Of a DNA stretch of 64,000 nt, positions 17,738 through 26,871 are shown piece by piece. A program made the translations under genes and the position numbers. Under the pieces are notes generated by a model. That model saw only the letters and a program-made list of their open reading frames with translations, made no database searches and was not told the origin of the DNA. Position 1 is the first letter of the stretch; the number at the start of each line of letters is the position of its first letter. Source of the stretch: Amycolatopsis granulosa (lineage in GTDB: Bacteria > Actinomycetota > Actinomycetes > Mycobacteriales > Pseudonocardiaceae); contig NZ_JAANOV010000001.1 in assembly GCF_011758745.1 (NCBI RefSeq), positions 620,001 through 684,000 of the forward strand, written 5' to 3'.

Positions 17738-19600
17738 TCAAGCGGCGTCGAGGCTGATCTCGTCGCCTTCGAGGGGCTGAGGCCCCAGGTCGACGAACGC
17801 CGCAGCCTGGTCGTCGTCCTGCTCGGCGAGTTCGGCCGGGTTGCTGGTGATCAGGTAGTGCTCGGTTGGCGAGGCCACGCTTTGGAAGGCGACGCGCTGG
17901 GTTCCGGTGGACAGCAGTCCCTGGCCGCGGTCGGCTGCGAGCAGGAACTGGCGTTCTCCGGCGGAAAGGGTGAAGGTGCGGGCGATCTCGTCGATGGCCT
18001 GCGGGGCTTGCCGGAGCAGGATCTGGGTGGCCGCGTTGGCCACGACGGCTTTGCCGAGATCGGTGCCGAGGACGTCGTCGACGTCCTGGGTCGCCACCGT
18101 CAAACCGGCCCAGTACTTGCGGAAGGCTTTCGCCGAACGGAACAGGAACTCGGCGCCTGCCTTGTCCTGCAACAGCAGCCATGCCTCGTCCACCGCGACC
18201 ATGCGCGGTCGGCGGTTCGCCGGGTTCGACACTCGCCGCCAGACGACGTCGAGCGTGAGCAGCGTGCCGATCGCTTTCAGCTCGTCGGGCAGATCGCGGA
18301 GGCTGAAGACCACGAGGTGTCCCTCGGGGTGAACGGTGCTGGGCCCGTCGAAGAGCTGTTTGAACGCGCCCTCGACGAATGGATGCAGTCTCGCCGCGAG
18401 CTCGCGGCCGGCCCCGTCCCCTGAGCTCGCGAGCTGATCTCGCAAAGTGCGGAGCTCGGGCGACGGGCGGGTCCAGGTGCGGGGGTCGGCGGTGATGCCC
18501 ACGCTCTGGTAGGTGGCCGCGATCGCGCGGTCCAGCGCAGCGCGCTCGGCAGCCGACGGTTCGCCGCCGAGGAGAACGTCGATCACGGTGTGCAGGAACA
18601 GGCTTCGCCGGACGAGCGCGTCGTTGGGGGCGCTGCGTCGTCCGTCGGGACGCGTGTGGATGGGCAGGTCGAACGGGTTGAGCCGCACGCCTGGTGTGCC
18701 GAGGTGGACGTGGGTGCCGCCGACGGCGGCCGCGAGCCGGGCGTACTCGTCTTCCGGATCGACGACGGCGACCTCGATGCCCCGGTACAGCGAGCGCAGC
18801 AGCTCCAGCTTGACCAGATAGGACTTGCCGGCGCCGGAGCGGCCGAGGATGACCGAGTTGTGGTTGTGCATGCCCTCGCCGAAGCGGTCCCAGTGCACCA
18901 GCCCCTGCGAGCCGATGTTCTAGCCGTAGAGCACCCCCGCCGGTGCCGCGACCGAGGTCGGATCGGGCGCGGGCAGGTCCGGGCTGGTGAACGGGAACGC
19001 CGCCGACAACGCCGCGGTGTCGAAGGTGCGGCGCATGCCGATCAGGTCCAGCCCCAGTGGCAAGGTCGACACCCACCCCTGGAGGCTGCGGTAGGTGGTG
19101 TGCTTGGCGTCCAGCAGCAGGCTGGCGCACAGCGACCGCAGCGCGGCAACTTCCTCGGCGAGAGCGCTCTGGGAGGTGGCGTGAATGGTCAGGTACAGCC
19201 CGACGCGGAACAGCTTGCCGTCGCCACGCGCGACGCGGGAGGACAGGTCGTAGGCGTCCTCGGTGGCGGCCTCGACATGCGGGTCGAACAGCCGGCCGTG
19301 CTCGGCCGTGTGGCGGCGGCCGGCCTCGAGCTTGGCGAGCTGCTTCTTCAGCCGGGCGGCGGCGGTGGCCGGGTCGATCGGCTCGACGTGCAGAGAGACG
19401 TCCACGCGGCCGGGGTAGGTCAACAGCGGGGCGAGCCAGCCGGGGTGCACCTCGCGTGGGTAGCCGATGACGGCGAAGCTGGCGACCCATTCGCCGCCGA
19501 CCTCCAGGTGCCGGGCGCCGACCGACAGCGCGTCCGGTGTGAAGGCGGCAGCTGCCGGAGAGGCCGGTGGGCGGGGCCGGTGGTGGTTGCGATGGCTCAT
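17738..19600 (-). pseudogene. VirB4-like secretion ATPase interrupted by an in-frame amber stop
   Basis: The ATG at 19600 shares one base with the stop of the PrgI gene and has GGGGAG upstream. One frame then runs to 17738 except for a single TAG at 18920-18922, around codon 227: ...APAGVLYG-stop-NIGSQGLVHWDRF... Family relatives read straight through this region, with a conserved Gly-x-Asn near it. Upstream lies the N-terminal VirB4 domain; downstream are Walker A GRSGAGKSYLVKLE and Walker B MVAVDEAWLLLQDKAGAEF. A GTG 24 bases beyond the stop could restart translation and yield the ATPase half alone (386 residues). Either a nonsense mutation (CAG or similar to TAG), a read error, or two-part expression. 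Confidence 0.75.
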
Positions 19601-20766
19601 CAGAACCGCTCCCCTCGCTCGTCCTCGTAGTCCCAGTCGTCGTCCTCGTCCCACGCGGGCTCGTCCTCTGCACGTGCATCCGCACGCCACCGGCCGGGGT
19701 CCTCATCGGCCACCTCCGAGGCGGTGGTGATGACCTCGTCCGCGCCGGCCAGTCCAGCTGATGGGGGCAGCAGGCTGTCGGGGTTGCACGCCGAGGCCAG
19801 CACCGCGGTGGCCTCTCCCGCGTCGAGCGGGTTCACTGTGATCCCTGCCGGGGACAGCAACTCCACAGCTTCGGTGAGGCGACGCACCAGCCGTGACTCG
19901 GCCGCTCGCCGTGTGGCGGCATCCACCTGTCCGGTGGTTCGGTCGCGGCGCGTACGCAGCGCAGCCAGCGGACCGGGTCCGCCGAGCCCGTCCGGCGGGC
20001 CGGCTACGGCGAGCGGTTCGCGCAGCACGAGCAGCACCTGCCGCCGCAGCAAATCAGACTCCTGCCCGAGCTGGACCAGGTAGTCGGCGTGCTCGACCGC
20101 TGCAGCTTCCAGCGCCGGGTGCGGCAGCCCGCCCGCGCGCTCGCGCAGCTCGGCGACCTGCGCCGAGAGGTCCAGGCGTTCGGTGCGCACCAGGACCTGC
20201 ACCGGAGCGGTCAGCGAGTGCAGGTAGCGCCCGAACGCGGCGACCAGCGCCTCCTGCTCGGCCGGTGTCCGGAGCGCGAAATTCACCGTGCTCGCGACCG
20301 CCACGACCGCCAACCCGTCCGGGCCGAGGTCCACCACGCCGGTCTCCGTGACGGCCTCAGCGGGCAGGCGCAGCGCGGACGGGGAGACCGGTTCGGCCTC
20401 GGATGTCGGCCTGCGGAGGCCGGCTCCCTGGTCCGCGTTCGCGGTGAGCCACGCGGGCGCGGGACGCACGCCTTCCGGCGCGGCAACGCGGTAGCGGGGA
20501 GCGAGTCGCTGGCGGATCGCGGCGATCAGCAACTTGTCCAGGGGGACACCGTCGCGCTTGCCCAGAGCGAGCATCACCGACGCCGCGCCGACCGGAACCG
20601 CAAACGCGGCGAATAGCGGGATCGGCACGAACGCGCGCGTGGCGAGCCACACCAGGTACAGCGCCGCTCCCGCGGCGGCGAGGATGCCCAGTTGGCGTGC
20701 GGTGAGCGGGCCGAGCACACGGTCGTGCATGTCGACGTCGGCGGGAATGCGAACGGGTTCGGTCAT
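19600..20766 (-). CDS. PrgI-family type IV secretion membrane protein
   Basis: 388 residues. The beginning (EPVRIPADVDMHDRVLGPLTARQLGILAAAGAALYLVW) and the following hydrophobic helix (IPLFAAFAVPVGAASVMLALG) match the PrgI/VirB3-like family, whose small members anchor the VirB4 ATPase to the membrane. This actinobacterial type carries a long cytoplasmic extension (GPDGLAVVAVASTVNFALRTPAEQEALVAAFGRYLHSL..., with a VRTERLDLSA stretch) and a very acidic tail. The ATG overlaps the stop of the TrbL-like gene; the stop overlaps the VirB4 start, so the three are translationally coupled. Confidence 0.9.
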   Translation of the reverse strand: MTEPVRIPADVDMHDRVLGPLTARQLGILAAAGAALYLVWLATRAFVPIPLFAAFAVPVGAASVMLALGKRDGVPLDKLLIAAIRQRLAPRYRVAAPEGVRPAPAWLTANADQGAGLRRPTSEAEPVSPSALRLPAEAVTETGVVDLGPDGLAVVAVASTVNFALRTPAEQEALVAAFGRYLHSLTAPVQVLVRTERLDLSAQVAELRERAGGLPHPALEAAAVEHADYLVQLGQESDLLRRQVLLVLREPLAVAGPPDGLGGPGPLAALRTRRDRTTGQVDAATRRAAESRLVRRLTEAVELLSPAGITVNPLDAGEATAVLASACNPDSLLPPSAGLAGADEVITTASEVADEDPGRWRADARAEDEPAWDEDDDWDYEDERGERF

Positions 20767-22886
20767 GACGTGCTACCTCCTGGCTTGCGCCGTCGTGCGG
20801 CTGTCGGCGGTGGCGGGGTCACCCGCGGACGCGGCGTCTTGGCGGGCTTGGGCAGGTCCAGCGGGAGTCGCAGCTGCCGTCCGGCCGGCGGGGCACCTGG
20901 CTTCGGCGGTGGTGGCGGTGCGGGTTTGGACGGCACGCGTTTCAGCCCGTCGAGGGGCAGCGGGTACTGGCCGGAGCGGGTCGGTCGGCTGGCCTGGTAG
21001 GGGTCGAAGGGCAGTGGCGGTTGGACCACGCGCCGACCCGCTCCGCGACGAGCCGGAGGCGCTGGCGGGTTCGCCGGCCGAGCCACCTTGCGCAGGCCGT
21101 CCAGCGGCAGCGGGTACTGACCGGACCGGAGCGGCCGGTTGCCCTGGTAGGGGTCGAACGGCAGCTCGAGTTGTTTCCCGGTGCGCCCGCGGGGCGAGCG
21201 CCAACCACGCGTTCCCGCGGCGCCCGTTGAGGCGGCAGGTGGCGCCGCGCGCGGAACGTCGAAGGGCAGACGGTACTGCCCGTCGGGGCCGAGAACCGGC
21301 TTGTTCTCCGGCCAGTCATTGCCCAGCGGCAGCGCCAGCTGACGACCCGATTTCCGCGACGGCTTCGGTTCGGGTGCGGGCCCAGGCTTCGGCTTGGGGC
21401 GGGTCCGGCGAAGGCCGGGGAGCGGCAGCACGTACTGCCCGCTTGCGGTGGTCCTCGGCTCGGCTGAACGTGTGGACGAGCCGCCACGTCTGCTGCCACC
21501 GGTAGCTCGGGGCGTCGGGGGCTTTCCGCCGCCTCCGCCCAGGAGCCCGAACGTCTTGTAGGCGAGGAAGCCCCGGACGAGAGAGCCGATCAGGCTGCGC
21601 CCACCTCCGCCGCGGATCGAGCCCAGGATCCAGACCGGGATTTTGAGCAGGATGTACATCAGCGCGAGGGCGACCAGCAGGTTGATCAGCCCGGAGGCGG
21701 TCGGCCCGAACAGGGTGAACCCGCCAGGGGTGAAGAACACCTTCAGCGCGGTGATCAGGGTCAGGCTCTGTCCGAGCTGGATCGCGAGGCAGCCGCCGTA
21801 GGCCTTCCACCACCAGTAGGCGATGCCCTCGGTCTGGGGCAGGGCATGGAACATCAGCGCCAGCGGTGCGGCGACGATGAGAATGATCGTCAACGCGACC
21901 CGCACGACGTAGGTCACCAGCAGCGCGACGAGCAAACCGGCCAGGACGAGTCCGATGAAGACGATCCACATGCCACCCCTGAGCGAGCCCATCACGAGGT
22001 CGCGCAAGGCCGCGCCGGCGGCACTCGCGTCGAGCCCGCCGCCCATGATGGCGGCGACGAGGGCGTTGGCGATTTGGATGCCCTTGGTGGCCACCCACAG
22101 ACTCAGGGCGCCGGCCAGGAACCCCACTGCCAGGCGCGGCGCGATCTCCAACGCAGAGTGCCGGGTCTGAATGGTCTGGTAGCTCATCACGATGACGCCG
22201 GCGATGAGAACCAGCAGTCCGTAGGAAGCGAGCAGGATCTGCCAGGAGTTGTCCCACAGTTCGCCCACGCGCGGCAGCGAGTCCGGCGTCGGTGTGGTCA
22301 GCAGTGTCTTGGACAGCAGGTCGAGCAGCGGGTTGAGCGCGCTCTCGACGATGCCGCGGAAGAACCCATCGATGACCTCGGTGATGCAGGCGCCGATGTT
22401 CGTGAGGCCGCAGTCGCCACCGTTCTCCGCGCCCGGGTCGGGCTGCTCACCGCCTGGTGCGGTGGGCAGCGTGGTCGTGCCGGGTTGCGGGATGCAGCCC
22501 TCACCGGTGCACGGCGGAGCGGGCGCGGTCGACGAGGACGGAACACACCCGCCCTGCAGCGAACCCGGGAAGCACGTCACCGACGTCGGCGCCTCGGTGG
22601 GAAGCGGCAGCGGCACCTCAGGCAGCGACGGTGCAGTGGTCGGCGCGGGCAGGGAGCACAGCGGAGAGCCGGGTTCGCACGGCTCGACGGTCGGGAGCGG
22701 CAGTGGTTGCGCGGCGGCCGGCGGCGCCATCGACGAACCGGGGTTGAGCGCTGCGACGGCGACCGTGCCGCCGAACAGTACGACGATGCTTACCGCCAGC
22801 CCCAGCAGCGCGCGGCCACGAGTCAGCTTGGGTAACCGCGCCTTCCGGCGTGATGGTGGGGCACCCGGTGTGTTCGAGGTGCGCAT
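20763..22886 (-). CDS. VirB6/TrbL-like channel protein with a repeated Q-x-x-LP-L tail
   Basis: 707 residues from ATG 22886. One N-terminal signal-anchor, a Pro/Thr/Cys-rich extracellular stretch (about 35-170), then six or so membrane helices (for example ILLASYGLLVLIAGVIVM, WIVFIGLVLAGLLVALLVTYV, INLLVALALMYILLKIPVW) as in polytopic VirB6/TrbL proteins that line the type IV channel. The roughly 230-residue tail (from about 475) repeats a short motif at least eight times: QYVLPL, QLALPL, QYRLPF, QLELPF, QYPLPL, QPPLPF, QYPLPL, QLRLPL, two of them inside longer duplicated units with PFDPYQ. Its stop overlaps the PrgI start. Confidence 0.85.
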   Translation of the reverse strand: MRTSNTPGAPPSRRKARLPKLTRGRALLGLAVSIVVLFGGTVAVAALNPGSSMAPPAAAQPLPLPTVEPCEPGSPLCSLPAPTTAPSLPEVPLPLPTEAPTSVTCFPGSLQGGCVPSSSTAPAPPCTGEGCIPQPGTTTLPTAPGGEQPDPGAENGGDCGLTNIGACITEVIDGFFRGIVESALNPLLDLLSKTLLTTPTPDSLPRVGELWDNSWQILLASYGLLVLIAGVIVMSYQTIQTRHSALEIAPRLAVGFLAGALSLWVATKGIQIANALVAAIMGGGLDASAAGAALRDLVMGSLRGGMWIVFIGLVLAGLLVALLVTYVVRVALTIILIVAAPLALMFHALPQTEGIAYWWWKAYGGCLAIQLGQSLTLITALKVFFTPGGFTLFGPTASGLINLLVALALMYILLKIPVWILGSIRGGGGRSLIGSLVRGFLAYKTFGLLGGGGGKPPTPRATGGSRRGGSSTRSAEPRTTASGQYVLPLPGLRRTRPKPKPGPAPEPKPSRKSGRQLALPLGNDWPENKPVLGPDGQYRLPFDVPRAAPPAASTGAAGTRGWRSPRGRTGKQLELPFDPYQGNRPLRSGQYPLPLDGLRKVARPANPPAPPARRGAGRRVVQPPLPFDPYQASRPTRSGQYPLPLDGLKRVPSKPAPPPPPKPGAPPAGRQLRLPLDLPKPAKTPRPRVTPPPPTAARRRKPGGSTS

Positions 22887-22890
22887 CGCC

Positions 22891-23253
22891 TCACGCCCCC
22901 ACGATGCCTTTGAGCACCTCGACGACCAGCGGGGCGAGCGCGGCCAGAACGTAGCCGATGCCGGCGGCCTTGAACGCCTCCTTGGCCTTCTCCTGCTCAC
23001 CCGGGTCGCCGCCGCCGAACACGCGCCGGACACCGCCGATGGTGAGGAACACCGTCGCCAGCCCGGCAAGGATCCCCATCAGCCAGTTGCGGATGTTGTT
23101 GAGGACTTCCTCGACGCTGGCCGCGAGCGCGAGCACCACCGTGTCGGCGTGCGCGTACACCCTGGAGGTCAGGAGGGTGAGCACGACGAGTTCGGCCAGC
23201 AGCAGCGTCCGCCGACGGCGATAGCGCGGGCGAGGAGTTCGAGTCAGGCGCAT
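22891..23253 (-). CDS. VirB2/TrbC-like pilin or channel subunit
   Basis: 120 residues from ATG 23253 with GGGAG seven bases upstream; the longer frame upstream is shared with the 3' end of the preceding gene. A very basic N-terminus (RPRYRRRRT) precedes a signal-type helix ending VYAHAD, then two hydrophobic helices (LMGILAGLATVFLTIGGVRRVFGGG and AGIGYVLAALAPLVVEVLKGIVG) separated by a charged loop, the VirB2/TrbC layout. Located four bases before the TrbL-like gene. It would form the conjugative pilus or a membrane ring. Confidence 0.8.
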   Translation of the reverse strand: MRLTRTPRPRYRRRRTLLLAELVVLTLLTSRVYAHADTVVLALAASVEEVLNNIRNWLMGILAGLATVFLTIGGVRRVFGGGDPGEQEKAKEAFKAAGIGYVLAALAPLVVEVLKGIVGA

Positions 23254-24254
23254 CGCTGCTCTCCCGGAGTCGAGCCCGGCCGCCACTGCGGCTGCTCGGG
23301 CGAGGGGGTGGTGTGCGCGCGGGAGGCTGGTTTCGTCCCGCACCCCTGAACTCCGGAAGACGCCGCCTTCGGGGACACACGGGCGCTCGAATTCCTGCCC
23401 TCACGACTACTCAGATCGGTTACGCCCCGTGACGATCTGGGCTGGACGATGGCAATCGTGTCGGCCACCTGAGTCGCCACATCGGACTCGCTCTGACCGG
23501 CATCGGCCTCACGGCGCATGTCCTCGAGGAGGTACGCAACGAGACGTCGCTCAGCCCTCTGCCGGGCCTTCTTCGCGGCTTGGTACGACACGTCGCGCTC
23601 GGCTGCGGCGTCCGCCAACGGCACACCCTCCAGACGGGTGGCGCCGATCAGCTCGGCCTCGGTAGCGGTGATCGCACCGTCCGCCACGGCGCGGGCGAGA
23701 ACGAAGTCGGGGTGTCCCCACGGCGGCGGTGGCAGCGTCGAACGGAAGCCGTGTCCCGATGGCACGGGAGCGTCCAGCGCCTCCCGGACGCACGCGTGGC
23801 CGGCGCGGTAGGCCGCCCATCGAAGCCGGAGCATGATGCGCGGCTTGCGCAGGTCGATCGTCCCCAGCTCGGCGACGAATCCGGCGAGCACCGCCGCGTG
23901 AATGTCGCTCGGATCGCCCGCGAACTTCGCGGACAGGGTGGCGGCGATCGAGGTCAGTGCGGGCAGCGCGACACCGACCGCGGCAACCGTCCAGGTGCCG
24001 CCTTCGGTCCGAGCCCGCAACACCAGGTGCGCCCACACCGCATCGCGCAAAGTCTGCGGACACCGGCGCCGGAGCAGCCGGTCACGTAGCTCGTTCAGCG
24101 GCACTCGCCGCCGCGGCAAACCGGCGAACAACCGGCCATCGACCGTCACCGGATGCTCCCCGGCGACCAGCCACTCGAAGGCTGCCCGGGCGGCGTCCAA
24201 CGGCATCGCGGCGCGCCCGAAACCCGAGCGCGGAACGGCATCACGCGGATTCAT
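23244..24254 (-). CDS. Sigma-region-4-like DNA-binding protein heading the type IV secretion operon
   Basis: 336 residues from ATG 24254 with GGGAG seven bases upstream. The first 220 residues form a helical domain conserved in actinobacterial type IV secretion loci (LRDAVWAHLVLRARTEGG, LAGFVAELGTIDLRKPRIMLRLRWAAYRAGH). Then ITATEAELIGATRLEGVPLADAAAERDVSYQAAKKARQRAERRLVAYL looks like a sigma-70 region 4 helix-turn-helix. The last 80 residues are Ser/Thr/Arg-rich and low complexity. It overlaps the VirB2-like start by ten bases, so is first in the operon and likely regulates it. Confidence 0.7.
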   Translation of the reverse strand: MNPRDAVPRSGFGRAAMPLDAARAAFEWLVAGEHPVTVDGRLFAGLPRRRVPLNELRDRLLRRRCPQTLRDAVWAHLVLRARTEGGTWTVAAVGVALPALTSIAATLSAKFAGDPSDIHAAVLAGFVAELGTIDLRKPRIMLRLRWAAYRAGHACVREALDAPVPSGHGFRSTLPPPPWGHPDFVLARAVADGAITATEAELIGATRLEGVPLADAAAERDVSYQAAKKARQRAERRLVAYLLEDMRREADAGQSESDVATQVADTIAIVQPRSSRGVTDLSSREGRNSSARVSPKAASSGVQGCGTKPASRAHTTPSPEQPQWRPGSTPGEQRCA

Positions 24255-24706
24255 GAGTTGACTCCCGAAACGAGTCGGAACAATGACTCGCCCAGGACGC
24301 CACACCAGGTATTACCAACCACTGACCTAACCGGCACTGAACTAGTACCGAAGCCAAACCGACGATCGCACGCCGACCAGTTCAAGATCGACTTCCGCCG
24401 TCGCCCGGAGCATTCTCAAGATCGACGGCACCGACCTGGTAATACCGGTCTAGCTGCACCTTTGCCGTCGCGGTACCAGCTCGGTACCAGTTCGGTCAGA
24501 CCCCGCTGAGGCGCCGCTCGACCGGTGGTTCAACGACCTCCAAAAGCAGACGGAGAACCCCGGGGGCGAAAGACTTCGCGAAGGACGCATCCGGTCGCCG
24601 AAAAGGAGCACAGCACGTGTCCCCGAAGGGCGTGTACGTCGGAGTTCAGGGGTGTCATCAGCGCCACGCACAGGCGGACGCGCTCGCCTTCTCAGAGGGG
24701 ATACTC
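24255..24706. promoter_or_regulatory. Divergent control region with inverted and direct repeats
   Basis: This gene-free stretch separates the leftward type IV secretion operon from the rightward gene at 24707. It holds GGTATTACCA at 24308-24317 and its exact inverse TGGTAATACC at 24437-24446; a tandem pair of GGTACCAG(C/T)TCGGT at 24472-24496; a matching inverted form ACTGAACTAGTACC at 24336-24349; and a direct repeat TCAAGATCGAC near 24383 and 24415. The symmetric spacing suggests binding sites for a regulator or relaxase-type protein. The operon's own HTH proteins (23244-24254, 14453-15157) are candidate binders. Inference only; no promoter hexamers are obvious. Confidence 0.5.
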
Positions 24707-25723
24707 GTGACCACGCCCGACCGTCCCGGACGCCGCATACCTCGTAAGCGATCCAGCTCAACTCGCCCGCCATCAACCCGCACACGCGGGCGCCGCACCG
24801 GTGACCGCAGGCCGTGGCCGACCGCACCGACCACCACCCGGCCCAGCCCCGGCAAGCCCGCCAGCACCGCCCGTCGATCGCGGTCGAATGGTCTCCCATC
24901 GGCACCGACACCGTCCACCGTGTGGCCGGCAGGCCCATCCCCGATCGACCTCCACGCGGCCTGGCCGGCGGCCCTCATCGACCGGGTCGTAACCGCGTTC
25001 AGCGCACCCGGCGCGCGGGTCGTGCTACTCCCCTGGCCGTCGCCACACGGCCCGCGCCGGACGCTCACGCCCATCGATCCGGACGGCGTCGTCGAACGCA
25101 CTCCCGACACAAATCCGGACCCCGAACTCACCGACGCCCTGCACACCGTCGAACGCCTCGGCCGCACCGCCCGCGTTCCGCACCCGACAGCGAGCGACAC
25201 CCCCGCGTCAGCACCCTTCTGGGCGGACCTGATCGAAGGCACCGGTCCGGTGGTGACAACCTCTGCTGTCTCTGCGGACGACGCCATAGCGGACGAGGAA
25301 ACGCAGAGCAGCAGCAGCGAAGATCTGATCATTTCCAGCCTGAGTCCCGGGCTCACCGGCGACCAAACCGCCGACCTTGTCGCACTGTTCGCCGCCCGCC
25401 GACTCCGCGTGGGCGGCATCCTCGTGGTGCTCACGCACTGTGACTGGACATCCGGCCAACTCACCGATCCGACCGGCGCCATCGTCGCGGCCGGACAGAA
25501 CGCCGACCTGCTCTACCTCCAGCACATCGTCGCGGTCCACACGCCCATCCGTGACGGCCGATTCCACCACCCCGACGAGCACTCGGACAGCGCCGACGAC
25601 AGCGCTCGCGGCCGGCACCGGGCGAGGGTGCGCGGGCTGCCGCTCCCGCATCGACGCATCCACTCCGACGTCCTCGTCTTCACGCAGCCCCACGACCAGC
25701 AGCCGCAGACCGACCACACCTGA
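24707..25723 (+). CDS. Unknown protein paired with the DNA methyltransferase
   Basis: 338 residues from GTG 24707 with a GAGGGG site upstream; an earlier in-frame start at 24617 has poorer support. The first 90 residues are basic and disordered. The rest has an alternating strand-helix look (DRVVTAFSAPGARVVLLPWPSPHG; EDLIISSLSPGLTGDQTADLVALFAARRLRVGGILVVLTHCDW; QNADLLYLQHIVAVHTPI), reminiscent of a Rossmann methyltransferase missing its clear SAM motif: the second stretch resembles the region after motif IV and GGILVVLTH resembles a late strand. The DNA methyltransferase starts 51 bases later. I do not recognise a named family. Confidence 0.65.
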   Translation: MTTPDRPGRRIPRKRSSSTRPPSTRTRGRRTGDRRPWPTAPTTTRPSPGKPASTARRSRSNGLPSAPTPSTVWPAGPSPIDLHAAWPAALIDRVVTAFSAPGARVVLLPWPSPHGPRRTLTPIDPDGVVERTPDTNPDPELTDALHTVERLGRTARVPHPTASDTPASAPFWADLIEGTGPVVTTSAVSADDAIADEETQSSSSEDLIISSLSPGLTGDQTADLVALFAARRLRVGGILVVLTHCDWTSGQLTDPTGAIVAAGQNADLLYLQHIVAVHTPIRDGRFHHPDEHSDSADDSARGRHRARVRGLPLPHRRIHSDVLVFTQPHDQQPQTDHT

Positions 25724-25774
25724 CGTGCACGCCGGAACTCGCCCTCGATCCTCATCACCAGGAAGGCATGCCCC

Positions 25775-26800
25775 GTGACAGACGAACGCCGCACACCGGT
25801 TCCCGCCGCCCCCGCCGACGAGCCGACGCAACCCATCCCCCGCACGCTCATCGATGCGCTCGACCACGCCGACGAAGACCAGGCCGACCTCTCGGTGTGG
25901 ACCACCGCGCAGGTCTCCCCCGCAACGCAGCGCCGAGGCAAGTACACGCCCGAGTCGACCGCGCACCCGGCCAAGATGCTGCCCGACGTCGCCCGCCACG
26001 CGATCGAGCACTACACCAAGCCGGGCGAGCTGGTGCTCGACCCGATGTGCGGCATCGGCACCACGCTCGTCGAAGCCGTCCACCTCGGTCGGCGCGCCCT
26101 CGGCGTCGAATACGAACCCCACTGGGTCGCGGTCGCCCGATCGAATCTCCAGCTGGCCCGCGAACAGGGCATCGACCACGACGCGCACGTCATTCAGGGC
26201 GACGCCCGCCAGCTCGTCACGCTGCTTCCGCGGCAGTACGTGGGCCAGGCCGCGCTCGTAGTGACCTCCCCGCCCTACGGGCCGTCGACCCACGGACGTG
26301 TGGCCGTTGCGCCCAGCGAAGGCATCCAGAAGTACTGGCACCGCTACGGCAGCGCCCTCGACCGCGGCAACCTGGCCAACATCGGTCACCACCGGCTGCT
26401 GGCCGGGTTCACTCGGATCCTCGCCGGCCTCCGCACCTTTCTCCGGCCCGGCGGGCACGTCGTCGTCACCATCCGCCCCTGGCGTGAGCACTCCGAGCTC
26501 ATCGACCTGCCCGCTCAGATCCTCGCCTGCGGCCGCGCCGCCGGGCTCATCCCCGCCGAACGCATCGTCGCGCTGCTCGCCCGGGCCGCCGAGACCGACC
26601 TCGTCGCCCGCGGCAGCTTCTTCCAACGCGACTTCATCCGCAAACAACGCGAAGCCGGACTGCCGCTGCACCTCATCGCCCACGAGGACGTGGTCGTCTT
26701 CCGAACACCCCTGCACCAGTCGATCTCAGCTTCGGCAGCTTGCAGGACCCACGTTCATCCACTTCATTGCCGTCCTCAAAACCGACGCCGGGCTGCATGA
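25775..26800 (+). CDS. DNA methyltransferase (N4/N6 amino-methylase type)
   Basis: 341 residues from GTG 25775 with AGGAAGG upstream. It shows the order of a beta-class enzyme in compressed form: KMLPDVARHAIEHYTKPGELVLDPMCGIGTTLVEAVHLGRRALGVEYE (motifs X and I-II) then ALVVTSPPYG (catalytic motif IV, TSPPYG, near residue 167) and GGHVVVTIRPWR. Such enzymes add a methyl group to adenine N6 or cytosine N4. No restriction endonuclease is visible nearby, so it may be an orphan methylase protecting transferred DNA or a regulator. The final 25 residues look unlike the core and may be extra. Confidence 0.85.
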   Translation: MTDERRTPVPAAPADEPTQPIPRTLIDALDHADEDQADLSVWTTAQVSPATQRRGKYTPESTAHPAKMLPDVARHAIEHYTKPGELVLDPMCGIGTTLVEAVHLGRRALGVEYEPHWVAVARSNLQLAREQGIDHDAHVIQGDARQLVTLLPRQYVGQAALVVTSPPYGPSTHGRVAVAPSEGIQKYWHRYGSALDRGNLANIGHHRLLAGFTRILAGLRTFLRPGGHVVVTIRPWREHSELIDLPAQILACGRAAGLIPAERIVALLARAAETDLVARGSFFQRDFIRKQREAGLPLHLIAHEDVVVFRTPLHQSISASAACRTHVHPLHCRPQNRRRAA

Positions 26801-26871
26801 CCCCTGGCAGGGAACTAGATGTACGCCGAACCGGGTCAAATCATGACCGCCGCGACGGTGACTGAGGACTG

